DNA from: Desulfosporosinus metallidurans
GTDB taxonomy: Bacteria; Bacillota; Desulfitobacteriia; Desulfitobacteriales; Desulfitobacteriaceae
DNA: 64,000 nt
Direction of reading: 5' to 3'
Assembly: GCF_001936615.1 (NCBI RefSeq)
Contig: NZ_MLBF01000001.1
Location: forward strand, 62,001-126,000
Made by a program: the position numbers and the translations under genes. Below are positions 17,565 to 25,810 of this stretch, piece after piece. Within the stretch, counting starts at the first letter, position 1. Each line of letters starts with the position of its first letter. Under the pieces are notes generated by a model that saw only the letters and a list, made by a program, of their open reading frames with translations, had not been told where the DNA came from and made no database searches.

Positions 17565-18938
17565 TTATTTCCCTTTATCCTTCGACTGATCCCCCTGACC
17601 TTGAGATTTCGACGTATCACTTGTTTGCTCGGTCTGTTGCTTTAACATTTCCGGGGGAACGGTCTTGACCTGCTCGTTGGCAGTTTTCTCGGTACCAATA
17701 ACTTTTCCTTGAGCATCTAGATACTCGCGCGTTGTTTCCGTCTTTATCCGTTCCGTAACTTTTTGGACCCCTGCAGGGATAGAACTCGACTTCCCTTGAG
17801 CCTGATCTCCTCCACCACTTGTCCCTTGCTTCTCACCGGCCTTTTCTTTGGCGGTTCCTTGATCTTTACTCTGTGAAGATTGACTTCCCTGTTGTGTCTT
17901 TTGCGCCTGCTGATCCTTTTGTTTCTTATCTTGTTCTGCACTTTGAAGAGTCTTAGTGTAACTCTTTTGAACCACCGCGAGATTATCGGGTGTAACAGCT
18001 TTAACCTGAATAATCTTTGCTGGAATTTCCCCTTGCTCACTTGTAATAGAATCGTTGACATCTAATGGCTGTTTCTTAATAATTTTTTGAGCCCATTGAT
18101 AGGCATTGACACCCTGAAGATACGGGGATGTATCAACGTCACCAACTTGATCACCGCTGGTCATCCGTTCTAAGGATGGAACACTGGCCTCTCCTCCGAC
18201 TAAAATAATCTTCTTATCTAACTGCGCTTGTTTCAGGACTGTGTTTGCTATCGCTGCCAATTTTTCGTTTTGAGCCAACACACCCTGAACCTTGCCAGGA
18301 TTTTTCTGGAGAAAATCCACTAACCCTTGCTTGGTGACGGATTCAGAACCTAGGGGGTTGGCAATCGTTTGTACAGTTATTTTAGGATATTTACTAAGCA
18401 CTGCTCTATTTCCAGCTACTTGTTTCTGGGATCCGCCTTCATTTGGGTCATCCTGTAAAATTACGACCTGACCCTCCGTCACTTTACTCACTAATGATTG
18501 GGCCATAAGTTCGCCAACCTTCTCCTGATCTGGAGTCACTATTCCTTCGGGCTTCACCCCTGTTGGAAGTTTAGTTAAGGCCAAAATTGGAATTTTATCT
18601 GTTTGGGATTTCTGTAAAAGACTTGCATCTCCTCCCTGATAAATTAGAATCTTAGCCCCTTTCAAAGGGGATTCTGTGCTTGTGCTCGCTCCACTTTGGT
18701 CCATATACTTCACTTTGGCATTTTCTTTCTTCGCCAGATCGTCGATTCCTTTGGAAATTAATAGTTTGTTTGGATCGTCTGGGTTTAAAGAAACGGCAAT
18801 AACGGGCTCTGTCCCCCCCTTTGTAGTTGAAGAAGTTTTGTTTTTGATTCCTAAAAGGGCTTGTAGACCACAGCCTGTTATTGTTAAACTAAGACATAAG
18901 GAAATAACAATTAAAAGGGATCGCACTCTTTTTGACAT
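17565..18938 (-). CDS. Lipoprotein with sugar-binding (RbsB/LacI-like) fold and long hydrophilic tail
   Basis: A 457-residue lipoprotein: signal peptide with lipobox TITGC, then (about 45-330) a periplasmic-binding-protein type I fold with VIAVSLNPDDPN, GIDDLAKKENAKVKYMDQSG, KILIYQGGD, VILQDDPNEGGSQKQVAGNR and GVLAQNEKLAAIANTVLKQA, as in ribose/galactose binding proteins. The last 130 residues are low-complexity Gln/Lys/Ser/Gly/Asp, unlike transporter binding proteins, which end at the fold. No ABC genes are next to it. It may be an envelope sensor or an uncoupled binding protein; the function is unknown. It is transcribed divergently from the YvlD-like gene at 19030. Confidence 0.75.
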   Translation of the reverse strand: MSKRVRSLLIVISLCLSLTITGCGLQALLGIKNKTSSTTKGGTEPVIAVSLNPDDPNKLLISKGIDDLAKKENAKVKYMDQSGASTSTESPLKGAKILIYQGGDASLLQKSQTDKIPILALTKLPTGVKPEGIVTPDQEKVGELMAQSLVSKVTEGQVVILQDDPNEGGSQKQVAGNRAVLSKYPKITVQTIANPLGSESVTKQGLVDFLQKNPGKVQGVLAQNEKLAAIANTVLKQAQLDKKIILVGGEASVPSLERMTSGDQVGDVDTSPYLQGVNAYQWAQKIIKKQPLDVNDSITSEQGEIPAKIIQVKAVTPDNLAVVQKSYTKTLQSAEQDKKQKDQQAQKTQQGSQSSQSKDQGTAKEKAGEKQGTSGGGDQAQGKSSSIPAGVQKVTERIKTETTREYLDAQGKVIGTEKTANEQVKTVPPEMLKQQTEQTSDTSKSQGQGDQSKDKGK

Positions 18939-19029
18939 GGGACACGCTCCTTTCGAAGCTCCACCTTAATTCTTTAGACTAGTTTTCCCTTGCTATCCTA
19001 AAAAAATGCAGTTAAAGGAGGACTCTTTA

Positions 19030-19368
19030 ATGTTTGGACTAATTGGGCGTTTATTAATCAATGCTCTGGCACTCATTCTGATGACTATGATTGTTCCAGG
19101 CCTTCAACTAGCTGGTCTATCGACCGCCATCATGGCTGCTCTCGTTTGGGGGCTTGTTAATACTCTCGTACGACCCGTTTTTTCATTTTTTACTTTTCCG
19201 TTGCAACTTTTAACCTTAGGGTTATTTACCCTCGTCCTTAATGGGACCATGCTAGCCTTGACAGCCAAGCTTGTCCCTGGATTTACCATTAGTAGTTTTT
19301 CTAGTGCCTTCATCGGCGCCTTAGTCCTTAGTATCATTAGTTTAATTCTAACTCATCTCTTTAAATAG
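19030..19368 (+). CDS. YvlD-like small membrane protein (phage holin family 4 / DUF360-like superfamily)
   Basis: A 112-residue protein made of four hydrophobic segments (about 3-25, 30-50, 54-75 and 85-110) with the conserved WGLVNTLVRP stretch after the second helix. This is the YvlD group, often labelled holin superfamily IV, but chromosomal members in Bacillus belong to envelope-stress operons and are not lysis genes. The start ATG at 19030 has a near-perfect AAAGGAGG 8 nt upstream. It is followed by the repeat at 19371-19497 and then the HDOD gene, so the two plus-strand genes may share a transcript. Confidence 0.75.
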   Translation: MFGLIGRLLINALALILMTMIVPGLQLAGLSTAIMAALVWGLVNTLVRPVFSFFTFPLQLLTLGLFTLVLNGTMLALTAKLVPGFTISSFSSAFIGALVLSIISLILTHLFK

Positions 19369-19370
19369 CC

Positions 19371-19497
19371 ATAAAGAAAACTTGGCTAGCGCCCGAAGAC
19401 ACTGTCTTCGCACGTATTAGTCATTCTGTCAGCCTTGGCGAAGGCGGTCGCCTTAGTTGCACTTATGCCACCCGAAACTTATACTTTCTGACTGGTA
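19371..19497 (-). repeat. Variant copy of the 90-bp intergenic repeat
   Basis: Read on the minus strand this has the parts of the tandem units at 31.8-32.1 kb in the same order: AGAAAGTATAAGTTTCGGGTG, CATAAGTGCAACTAAGGCG, ACCGCCTTCGCCAAGGCT, then GCTAGCCAAGTTTTCTTTAT. Between the last two blocks it carries about 36 extra bases (19391-19430) with the hairpin CGAAGAC/GTCTTCG, where the tandem units have only TGGC. It fills the gap between the YvlD-like gene and the HDOD gene. Confidence 0.8.
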
Positions 19498-19523
19498 CAA
19501 AAATAGATAAAGGAGGGCTTTTC

Positions 19524-20366
19524 TTGCCTATCAAGTTGGAACATGTATTAAACCGCATCCAGGCTCTGCCCCCTCTGCCTACGTCCGCTCTTCGAGTGAT
19601 TGCCTTAACCAAAAATCCTGCTACATCTGTGAGAGAGCTTGAAACCGTGATAGCCCAGGACCCTGCACTGGCTGCTGGCATGCTCCGACAAGCCAATTCC
19701 TCCTACTATGGTTACGCGAGGCGAATCTCGTCTCTTCAGGAAGCCATCGTCGTGCTTGGTTTTCAGGCAACTCAAGGATTAGCAATGGTTTCCGCTGTCG
19801 CCCCCTTACTGAAGACCCAACTTAATGGGTACGAGATTGAACAAGAGGGACTCTGGAAACATTCCATGCTTACCGCCATGACAGCAAAACGTTTGTGTCA
19901 AAAATTAAAGCTCCCTTTCGGAGATGTTGCCTTTACCGCTGGCTTACTGCATGATATTGGAAAACTAATTATCTCTATTTATGTTCAGGAGGTGGGTCCT
20001 TATCTTTTAAAAAAGGTGAGTGAAGCTAAACTTTCCTATGTAGAGCTTGAAGAAAAAGTAATTGGGTATAATCACGCCACAGTCGGCGGATTGCTAGCCA
20101 AACGTTGGAATTTACCTGAGGATCTTGTGGCCGCCATTTCCTATCATCATTTCCCCTCCGGCGCTGGAAATTACGCAGAACTGGCCAGTGTCATTCACGT
20201 AGCCAATGGACTTGCCAGCTCACTAGGAATTGGAGGCGGCGTGGACAGCTTTTTAAACCCACTACAACAAGAATCTCTCGAAAACTTAACCCTCAAAGAG
20301 TCCGACCTTGAACTTATTATGGAAGGCCTCGGGGATTTACTCGTAGATCCTACTTTATTTAGTTAG
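19524..20366 (+). CDS. Stand-alone HDOD domain protein
   Basis: A 280-residue soluble protein consisting of one HDOD domain (a degenerate HD phosphohydrolase relative). Conserved features are LPPLPTSALRV near the N-terminus, the QDPALAAGMLRQANSSYYG segment, LGFQATQGLAM, and GLLHDIGKL, in which the metal-binding HD is retained. HDOD proteins act in signal transduction and often take part in c-di-GMP or chemotaxis-linked pathways without catalysis. The start is a TTG with AAAGGAGG 7 nt upstream. It is convergent with the P-loop ATPase gene; a hairpin covers both 3' ends. Confidence 0.85.
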   Translation: MPIKLEHVLNRIQALPPLPTSALRVIALTKNPATSVRELETVIAQDPALAAGMLRQANSSYYGYARRISSLQEAIVVLGFQATQGLAMVSAVAPLLKTQLNGYEIEQEGLWKHSMLTAMTAKRLCQKLKLPFGDVAFTAGLLHDIGKLIISIYVQEVGPYLLKKVSEAKLSYVELEEKVIGYNHATVGGLLAKRWNLPEDLVAAISYHHFPSGAGNYAELASVIHVANGLASSLGIGGGVDSFLNPLQQESLENLTLKESDLELIMEGLGDLLVDPTLFS

Positions 20367-20395
20367 TGGCATGATGCATCGTGCAACTAACTAAA
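20358..20395. terminator. Shared hairpin between convergent genes (REP-like core)
   Basis: TTTAGTTAGT (20358-20367) pairs with ACTAACTAAA (20386-20395); the loop carries CATGATGCATCGTG. The stop codon of the HDOD gene lies in the left arm. Neither strand has a strong T-run, so it may be a REP-like insertion acting as a weak bidirectional terminator. Confidence 0.5.
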
Positions 20396-20397
20396 AA

Positions 20398-21432
20398 TCA
20401 CCCCTTCGATTGCAATTCACACAAAATCTGGTTAAGCAGGGTTTCCCGATAGGCATCTAATTGATCAAAATTTACAGCATCCATATATATTCCTTTTAGT
20501 TGAGATCTATTTGTTTGCCAAGACACTAAGGTCTCTTTTAATTTCTCACTAAACGGTCGTTCTAATCCTTGATCTCCTAAGTTTTCGGGATTTCCCTGCC
20601 AAATTGCCAAATGCCTTTCGGGAAAAACAATCCCAATGACTTCATCCGGATTAAGCGGATGCAAGACAATCTCAATTAACTGTCCCAATTGTTGTGCTTC
20701 GCGCAAAACCCAATCTAAGGCATCCAGTGTTTCGTCTCCTTCGAGTCGAATTTGATCGAAGTCTGCCAGAAAATGAGGTGCAAGATTGAGCCATCCTTCC
20801 GTAGTTAAACCATGTAAAAAATAAGGATTAACGACGCTTTTCTGCAAAAGTTTGAGAGCATTTTCTGCAAGGGGCCAAGGCCCAGTGTGCTCCCTCTTAA
20901 CCTTTAGGCGAGCTGCATTATCTAATATCCATGAGAGATCTTCTTTTTCAATATGGGGTTTGTGTGCTCTATTCCTAATCAGCGACCCAAGTTCTGCAGT
21001 CAACTCTTCCTCTAGGGACAGCTGAAGTCCTTGCATTCGATCTTCAATTTTCGTGATGACTGGCCGTTGATTCTCCAATTTGCGTTCGTCACAGAACATA
21101 CTAAAATCAACGAATTTCTCCACAACACCAGGCGCACGCCAGCGTAGCGGCGAAACCTCCATGGCATCCAGCATCGTCAACCCCTTATGCGGCATGATGA
21201 AGCCGGCCATAGAATCTGGATCTCTTGCCGAGCGCAAGAAATCAATGTCATATCCCCTATCCAGTAATTCTAAGCCAATAACCTTGATCAACGTTGATTT
21301 ACCTGTCCCCGGGCCTCCCAATAAGACATACGCCCGCTGCCAACTCGGCATCATGTTTGGCAACAGAGATATGTATCCTCTCGTGGTCATTCCTTCGGCA
21401 AAGTAATGTCGCACCCCTGTTTTATTTCCCAT
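20398..21432 (-). CDS. P-loop ATPase of the PRK06851 type with degenerate second half
   Basis: A 344-residue protein. The N-terminal half begins HYFAEGMTTRGY and has an intact Walker A, LLGGPGTGKST (about residues 37-47), followed by DIDFLRSARDPDSM and IMPHKGLTMLDA, the pattern of the PRK06851 ATPase family of Clostridia. That family is usually a tandem of two P-loop halves. Here the second half starts in the same way (NPYFLHGLTTEGWLNLAP) but the expected P-loop reads RLEGDETLDA, with no GxxGK[ST], so it should not bind nucleotide. The biological role of the family is unknown. The start ATG has GGGGGT 7 nt upstream. It stands alone, convergent with the HDOD gene. Confidence 0.75.
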   Translation of the reverse strand: MGNKTGVRHYFAEGMTTRGYISLLPNMMPSWQRAYVLLGGPGTGKSTLIKVIGLELLDRGYDIDFLRSARDPDSMAGFIMPHKGLTMLDAMEVSPLRWRAPGVVEKFVDFSMFCDERKLENQRPVITKIEDRMQGLQLSLEEELTAELGSLIRNRAHKPHIEKEDLSWILDNAARLKVKREHTGPWPLAENALKLLQKSVVNPYFLHGLTTEGWLNLAPHFLADFDQIRLEGDETLDALDWVLREAQQLGQLIEIVLHPLNPDEVIGIVFPERHLAIWQGNPENLGDQGLERPFSEKLKETLVSWQTNRSQLKGIYMDAVNFDQLDAYRETLLNQILCELQSKG

Positions 21433-21525
21433 GCTTGTTACCCCCGTCGTTATTTATACTCGGCGTAGTCTATGCAACAACGCCTACGTGCGTCACTAAT
21501 CATGGGGGTTTGCTTTGCTTATCGG

Positions 21526-21561
21526 AAAAAAACGACACGCTCTATCTTCCAGCGTGTCGTT
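21526..21561 (-). terminator. Rho-independent terminator of the ftsE-ftsX-ctpA region
   Basis: AACGACACGC and GCGTGTCGTT pair on the minus strand and are followed by seven T residues. It starts 7 bp after the ctpA stop codon and is a textbook intrinsic terminator. Confidence 0.92.
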
Positions 21562-21567
21562 CGAACT

Positions 21568-22758
21568 CTATTTCAGTTTTCCCTGTAATGTTTGAAGGGC
21601 TTTTTGGAGTTGGGAATCAAAATTAGTGTCAATTGGCGAAATAGTAGCTTGCTGTCCTTTGTTTAGTTCCACCTTGATATCCGGCTCGATCCCTTTTTTG
21701 TGGATATCCACCTTATTCGGAGTCAAATATTTGGCTGTTGTTAGTTTGACGCTCGTTCCGGCATCTAAGGGGAAAATCGTTTGCACGATCCCTTTGCCAA
21801 ATGTTTTAACTCCCACAAGACTTGCCGTTCCTTTGTCCTTAATCGCTCCTGCCACAATCTCCGCCGCAGAAGCACTTTCTTCATTGACAAGAACAACCAT
21901 TGGCATTCCCAAATAGGTACCCGTGGCCATTTTTGTATCAACATTTCCTTGTTTATCTACAATGTAAACGACCGGTCCCTCTGGAATAAAATAACTGGCA
22001 ACCTGAACAGCAGCATTCAGCTCTCCACCATGATTATACCTCATGTCCAAGATCAGACCCTTGAATTTCTTGATGTCCATTGTTTTTAGGGTATCTTTAA
22101 GTTCAGTTCCTGTATCTGAGGCAAACTGAGAAATACTGATATACGCAATATCCGAGTGTCCCGGCAGTGCTTCTCCTTCAACCGTTGGAACGGTAATGTT
22201 CTCTCTCGTCAGACTCACGGTAAAGGTCTTATGCGTACTCTCTCGATACAGGGCTAAGCTGACCTTCGTGCCCGGATCCCCGCGCATCATGCCTACCGCT
22301 TTGTCTTGCTCCATCCCAGCCGTCTCTGAATCATTAATTTTGCTGACAACGTCGCCCGATTGGATACCTGCCTTACTGGCTGGGGAATTCTTGATAGGGC
22401 GCAATACCACAAGTTTTTTAGGATCCTTCAAACTAAGTACAATCCCTACCCCACCGAACTTCCCCTCCAGAACTTGGAAAAGTTCTTGATTCTCCTTGGC
22501 ATTCATATACGTTGAATAGGGATCTCCGAGCTGCTCAACAATCCCTTTTGTGGCTCCTTCTACAAGCTGATCGGTCGTTACCTTTTCTAAGTAATCACTG
22601 CGAATTAGTTGTACAACGTGAACTAACCGCCCTACGTTATCAACGTTGGTAAGAATAATCCCTCCCACTATTGTCGTGACCAAGACAGAAAATATCAGAA
22701 GGACTATTCCGACATGTTTAGCTATTCTTTTCCAGTTCCACTCCTGCAATAAAGTCAA
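21568..22758 (-). CDS. ctpA: C-terminal processing protease (S41 family)
   Basis: A 396-residue protease with an N-terminal membrane anchor (about 16-38), a PDZ domain (about 100-185: FGGVGIVLSLKDPKKLVVL, SPASKAGIQSGDVV) and the S41 catalytic domain. The nucleophile serine sits in NEESASAAEIVAGA and the general-base lysine in GVKTFGKG, giving the Ser-Lys dyad. Such enzymes act outside the membrane and trim substrate C-termini; in Firmicutes they process signalling proteins or control cell-wall hydrolases. Being next to the EnvC-like hydrolase and ftsEX suggests turnover of that machinery. The start is a TTG close to GGAAGGGG; a TTG 9 bp further in has better spacing. Confidence 0.93.
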   Translation of the reverse strand: MTLLQEWNWKRIAKHVGIVLLIFSVLVTTIVGGIILTNVDNVGRLVHVVQLIRSDYLEKVTTDQLVEGATKGIVEQLGDPYSTYMNAKENQELFQVLEGKFGGVGIVLSLKDPKKLVVLRPIKNSPASKAGIQSGDVVSKINDSETAGMEQDKAVGMMRGDPGTKVSLALYRESTHKTFTVSLTRENITVPTVEGEALPGHSDIAYISISQFASDTGTELKDTLKTMDIKKFKGLILDMRYNHGGELNAAVQVASYFIPEGPVVYIVDKQGNVDTKMATGTYLGMPMVVLVNEESASAAEIVAGAIKDKGTASLVGVKTFGKGIVQTIFPLDAGTSVKLTTAKYLTPNKVDIHKKGIEPDIKVELNKGQQATISPIDTNFDSQLQKALQTLQGKLK

Positions 22759-22821
22759 ACCCCTTCCCTCAAGTCTCGCTCTATTATATGCTTATCCCTG
22801 TGTAGAAATACTGCTTATCCC

Positions 22822-23970
22822 TCAATTAGGGAAAAAACGCAAAGGGTCAGTAGGGTTTCCACCTTCCCGGACCTCGAAATGCAGATGTGATCCTGTACTC
22901 CACCCTGTCGAGCCAACATATCCTATGACTTGATTCGCTTGAACCGTTTGGCCTTCTGTGACATTCAAGCGCGATTGATGTCCATAAAGTGAAGATACCC
23001 CACCACCATGGTCGATAATTACCATATTTCCATAAGCCTCATTCCAGCCGGCCATAATAACAATCCCTGCGCCAGTGGCATGAATCTGAGTTCCAAGCGG
23101 CGCCACAATATCTGTTCCGGTATGCAAACTTCGTTTATGTGTAATGGGGTGAGTTCGCCAACCAAAAGGGTCACTTATTTCATAGTAGCCTGGAACTGGC
23201 CAAACTGAGATGGTGCCACTGACTCCCCCGGTGCGTGCCGACTGAGCAGCCTGCATTTTCCGAATCTTATCGCTCCAGGCATTCGCCTCGGCTTCCAAAC
23301 GGTCTACATCATCAAAAGACGCTTGGATTGCCTTCTGATTCTGGTCCAAGGCAACGCGTTGTTGGGTTTTTGTCTTATCTAAATTCACATTAACAGATTC
23401 CGCTTGTGCCTGAAGCTGTGCGGCTTGGTCTCTTCTGCTCTGCAATTCGCGCGTTTTTTGGGCAATTTGTTCCTTTTGGGATTTAATATCCGTCAATAAC
23501 TGGCGATCATTGTCCACCAATTTGGTGAAATACTCCATTCTCGTGATAAACTCACTGAGATCCGAGGACTGAAAGAGCAGTTCCAAATAGCTGATTTGCC
23601 CACTCTCGTAGATTCCCCTAGCTCGTTTTCCTAAAGCACTCTGGCGGTCTTCTAGCTCTTTCTGCTTTTGATCCAATTCCTTTTGAGCAGAAATCACCAG
23701 TGTTTGGGCTTGAGCATAAGCTGTACGCTTCTGATCCAAAAGTTTCTGAGCAGCAGCGATTTGAGTTTCTAGTTGAGCCAATTGAGCCTTCATCTTATCT
23801 GCCGTATACGTTAATTGGTTGAGCTTCCCCTGCGCTTGATTCTTTTGGGTTGCAATATCTTGCTGCTGCTGAACAGCATCTCGCAGTACATCTGCTCGAG
23901 AAGGGAATGCCGATGTCCCAAGCAAAAAAAGGCTTAGTACCGCAATCGGTATTATCTTTTTATGAAACAT
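22822..23970 (-). CDS. EnvC/PcsB-like murein hydrolase (coiled coil plus M23 LytM domain)
   Basis: A 382-residue exported protein. A signal peptide (1-26) is followed by a long two-part coiled coil (about 30-250) rich in Gln and Lys, then an M23 domain (about 255-382). The zinc ligands and catalytic residues are intact: HTGTD, LYGH and HLHFE. It should be an active peptidoglycan endopeptidase. Its gene lies 27 bp downstream of ftsX. In other bacteria FtsEX transmits ATP hydrolysis across the membrane to the coiled coil of EnvC, PcsB or CwlO and switches on hydrolysis at division or elongation sites, and that coupling is the likely job here. It is probably co-transcribed with ftsE and ftsX. 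Confidence 0.92.
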   Translation of the reverse strand: MFHKKIIPIAVLSLFLLGTSAFPSRADVLRDAVQQQQDIATQKNQAQGKLNQLTYTADKMKAQLAQLETQIAAAQKLLDQKRTAYAQAQTLVISAQKELDQKQKELEDRQSALGKRARGIYESGQISYLELLFQSSDLSEFITRMEYFTKLVDNDRQLLTDIKSQKEQIAQKTRELQSRRDQAAQLQAQAESVNVNLDKTKTQQRVALDQNQKAIQASFDDVDRLEAEANAWSDKIRKMQAAQSARTGGVSGTISVWPVPGYYEISDPFGWRTHPITHKRSLHTGTDIVAPLGTQIHATGAGIVIMAGWNEAYGNMVIIDHGGGVSSLYGHQSRLNVTEGQTVQANQVIGYVGSTGWSTGSHLHFEVREGGNPTDPLRFFPN

Positions 23971-23997
23971 ACGACCCCTCCGTCCTCAATTACCTCT

Positions 23998-24906
23998 CTA
24001 GGCACGCAAAAACTTTTGCAACGATAGTCCACTTCCAATAGCACCCATTCCCATCCCGGCCAGCAAAAGCCCGACTGAAATCTGGTGAAAAAGGACTGTA
24101 TTTTGGACAACTGGTAGAAACGTTAACGTCGATTGAACATACATACTGATCCAATTGTAGCCCATGCCAACAATGACCGCAGCAACTGCTCCCCCAATCA
24201 GTCCTAGTGCCAACCCTTCAATCAGAAATGGCCATCGAACAAAACCGTTGCTAGCGCCTACTAATTTCATAATCTGAATTTCGCGACGCCGGGAAAAGAC
24301 GTTCATTTTGACATTAATGGAAATGAGCACAATCGATGCGGTGGAAAAAGCGGCAACGACACCAAGGCCAATCCACCTTAACCATTGTGTAAATTTTAGA
24401 AGCTTGTCCACATATCCTTGTCCGTACCGGACTTTCTCTACTCCCTGAAGCACGGATAACTGATCGGCTATGGTTTGAACACTCTTCGGATCAGATACTT
24501 TGACTGTCAATTTATCTGGAAAGGGATTGGTTCCCCCGAGATCAGCTACAAGACTACTTTGTGATCCACCACTACTTTGGGTTCCATCCATGGTTTTACC
24601 GAAATCAGCGAGGGCTTGATCCTTGGTGACAACGGTCACAGAAGCCACTCCAGGCATGGCTTCTATCTTGCTTTTTAAAGCCTGTACTTCTGGCTGGGTT
24701 GCGCTATTTTGCACAAAAGTAGCAATTTCCAGTTGGGATTCAAACGATTTCGCCATATTGGAGGCGTTGGCCAGAAAAAATACAGAAAAGCCTAGGATCA
24801 CAAGAGAAACCATCACGGTTAATACTGATGCAATACTAAGCCAGGGATTACGCTTCATAGAGTGAAGCGTCTCACGTAGAATATAACGGGTGGAATTAAG
24901 CGTCAT
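23998..24906 (-). CDS. ftsX: Cell division ABC transporter permease FtsX
   Basis: About 302 residues with the FtsX pattern: one N-terminal membrane helix (about 20-45), a large extracellular loop (about 46-170, including VASVTVVTKDQALADFG) and three C-terminal helices. The loop binds the coiled coil of the partner hydrolase. The start at 24906 is chosen because GGGAGG lies 8 nt upstream; an ATG 6 bp earlier is too close to it. The gene overlaps the end of ftsE by 11 bp, so the two are translationally coupled. The downstream gene is the M23 hydrolase it presumably controls. Confidence 0.95.
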   Translation of the reverse strand: MTLNSTRYILRETLHSMKRNPWLSIASVLTVMVSLVILGFSVFFLANASNMAKSFESQLEIATFVQNSATQPEVQALKSKIEAMPGVASVTVVTKDQALADFGKTMDGTQSSGGSQSSLVADLGGTNPFPDKLTVKVSDPKSVQTIADQLSVLQGVEKVRYGQGYVDKLLKFTQWLRWIGLGVVAAFSTASIVLISINVKMNVFSRRREIQIMKLVGASNGFVRWPFLIEGLALGLIGGAVAAVIVGMGYNWISMYVQSTLTFLPVVQNTVLFHQISVGLLLAGMGMGAIGSGLSLQKFLRA

Positions 24907-25582
24907 AGCCATATCCTCCCTGTTCTTCGTCCCGCGCTACCCGTCCGTCCTCGATGGCAATGACTCGCTTTTGCATTTTGTTCACAATCGCTCGAGCATG
25001 AGTGGCCATGACCACAGTTGTCCCTCGTTTATTGATGTTGTACAACAAGTCCATGATTTCCCATGCAGTATCCGGGTCCAAGTTACCAGTAGGTTCGTCA
25101 GCCACCAGTAGTGCCGGATTGTTAATAATAGCTCGTGCCACACAGACCCGTTGCTGCTCCCCCCCTGACAATTCATGCGGAAAGGAATTTTCTTTGGCCG
25201 CAAGTCCGACCAGTTCCAGCGACGCACGTGTACGGACCTGAACCTCGCTTTTGGCGACCCCGATCACTTCGAGGGCAAAAGCCACATTTTCAAAAACAGT
25301 TTTATTCGGTAACAACTTAAAGTCCTGAAAGATGACCCCAATACTACGTCGTAAATAGGGCACTTCCCTTTCTTTCATTCGCACCAGATTTTTACTATTA
25401 ATCTGAACCTGTCCCCGCGTCGGGGTTTCATCACGATAAAGTAATTTTATCAGCGTCGATTTACCAGCTCCGCTGGGACCCACCAAAAAAACGAAGTCCC
25501 CTTTGCCAATTTTAAGATTGACATTAACAAGAGCTTTGGCACCGTTCTGATAAATCTTGGACACATTTGTCAATTGTATCAT
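24896..25582 (-). CDS. ftsE: Cell division ATP-binding protein FtsE
   Basis: A 228-residue ABC ATPase with Walker A GPSGAGKST, Q-loop FQDFKLLPNKTVFENV (the FtsE-specific form), signature LSGGEQQR, Walker B LLVADEPTGNLDP and H-loop ATHA. With FtsX it forms the FtsEX complex that gates peptidoglycan hydrolysis. The start ATG at 25582 has a strong AAGGAGG 5-6 nt upstream; frames extending further upstream lack support. It is the first gene of the ftsE-ftsX-hydrolase-ctpA set. Confidence 0.97.
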   Translation of the reverse strand: MIQLTNVSKIYQNGAKALVNVNLKIGKGDFVFLVGPSGAGKSTLIKLLYRDETPTRGQVQINSKNLVRMKEREVPYLRRSIGVIFQDFKLLPNKTVFENVAFALEVIGVAKSEVQVRTRASLELVGLAAKENSFPHELSGGEQQRVCVARAIINNPALLVADEPTGNLDPDTAWEIMDLLYNINKRGTTVVMATHARAIVNKMQKRVIAIEDGRVARDEEQGGYGYDA

Positions 25583-25734
25583 ACTGTCCTCCTTGATTTT
25601 CGCACGCCTCACTCTTTTTCCCATAACTCTTATACCATTCGACACGCGTCGTAAATTTCCTCTTGCCTCTTTAATACAAGTCCTGCAAACAGCAAACTAT
25701 ATTCTTACTGTTAAAAGATACTCATTTTACTGAC

Positions 25735-25772
25735 CAAAACAGAGGGACTAGCCTTCCCAAAAAGCTAGTCCC
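25735..25772 (-). terminator. Terminator of the transketolase genes
   Basis: On the minus strand GGGACTAGC and GGCTAGTCCC pair around a T-rich loop and are followed by TCTGTTTTGG. It lies about 40-75 bp past the stop of the C-terminal transketolase subunit gene. Confidence 0.75.
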
Positions 25773-25810
25773 AATATCAAAATGCTAAACAAAACTAGTT
25801 TTTCGCTAAA

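Noticed and set aside
19030..19368. Phage holin as a sign of a prophage
   Set aside because: The protein is of the chromosomal YvlD type and no other phage gene is nearby.
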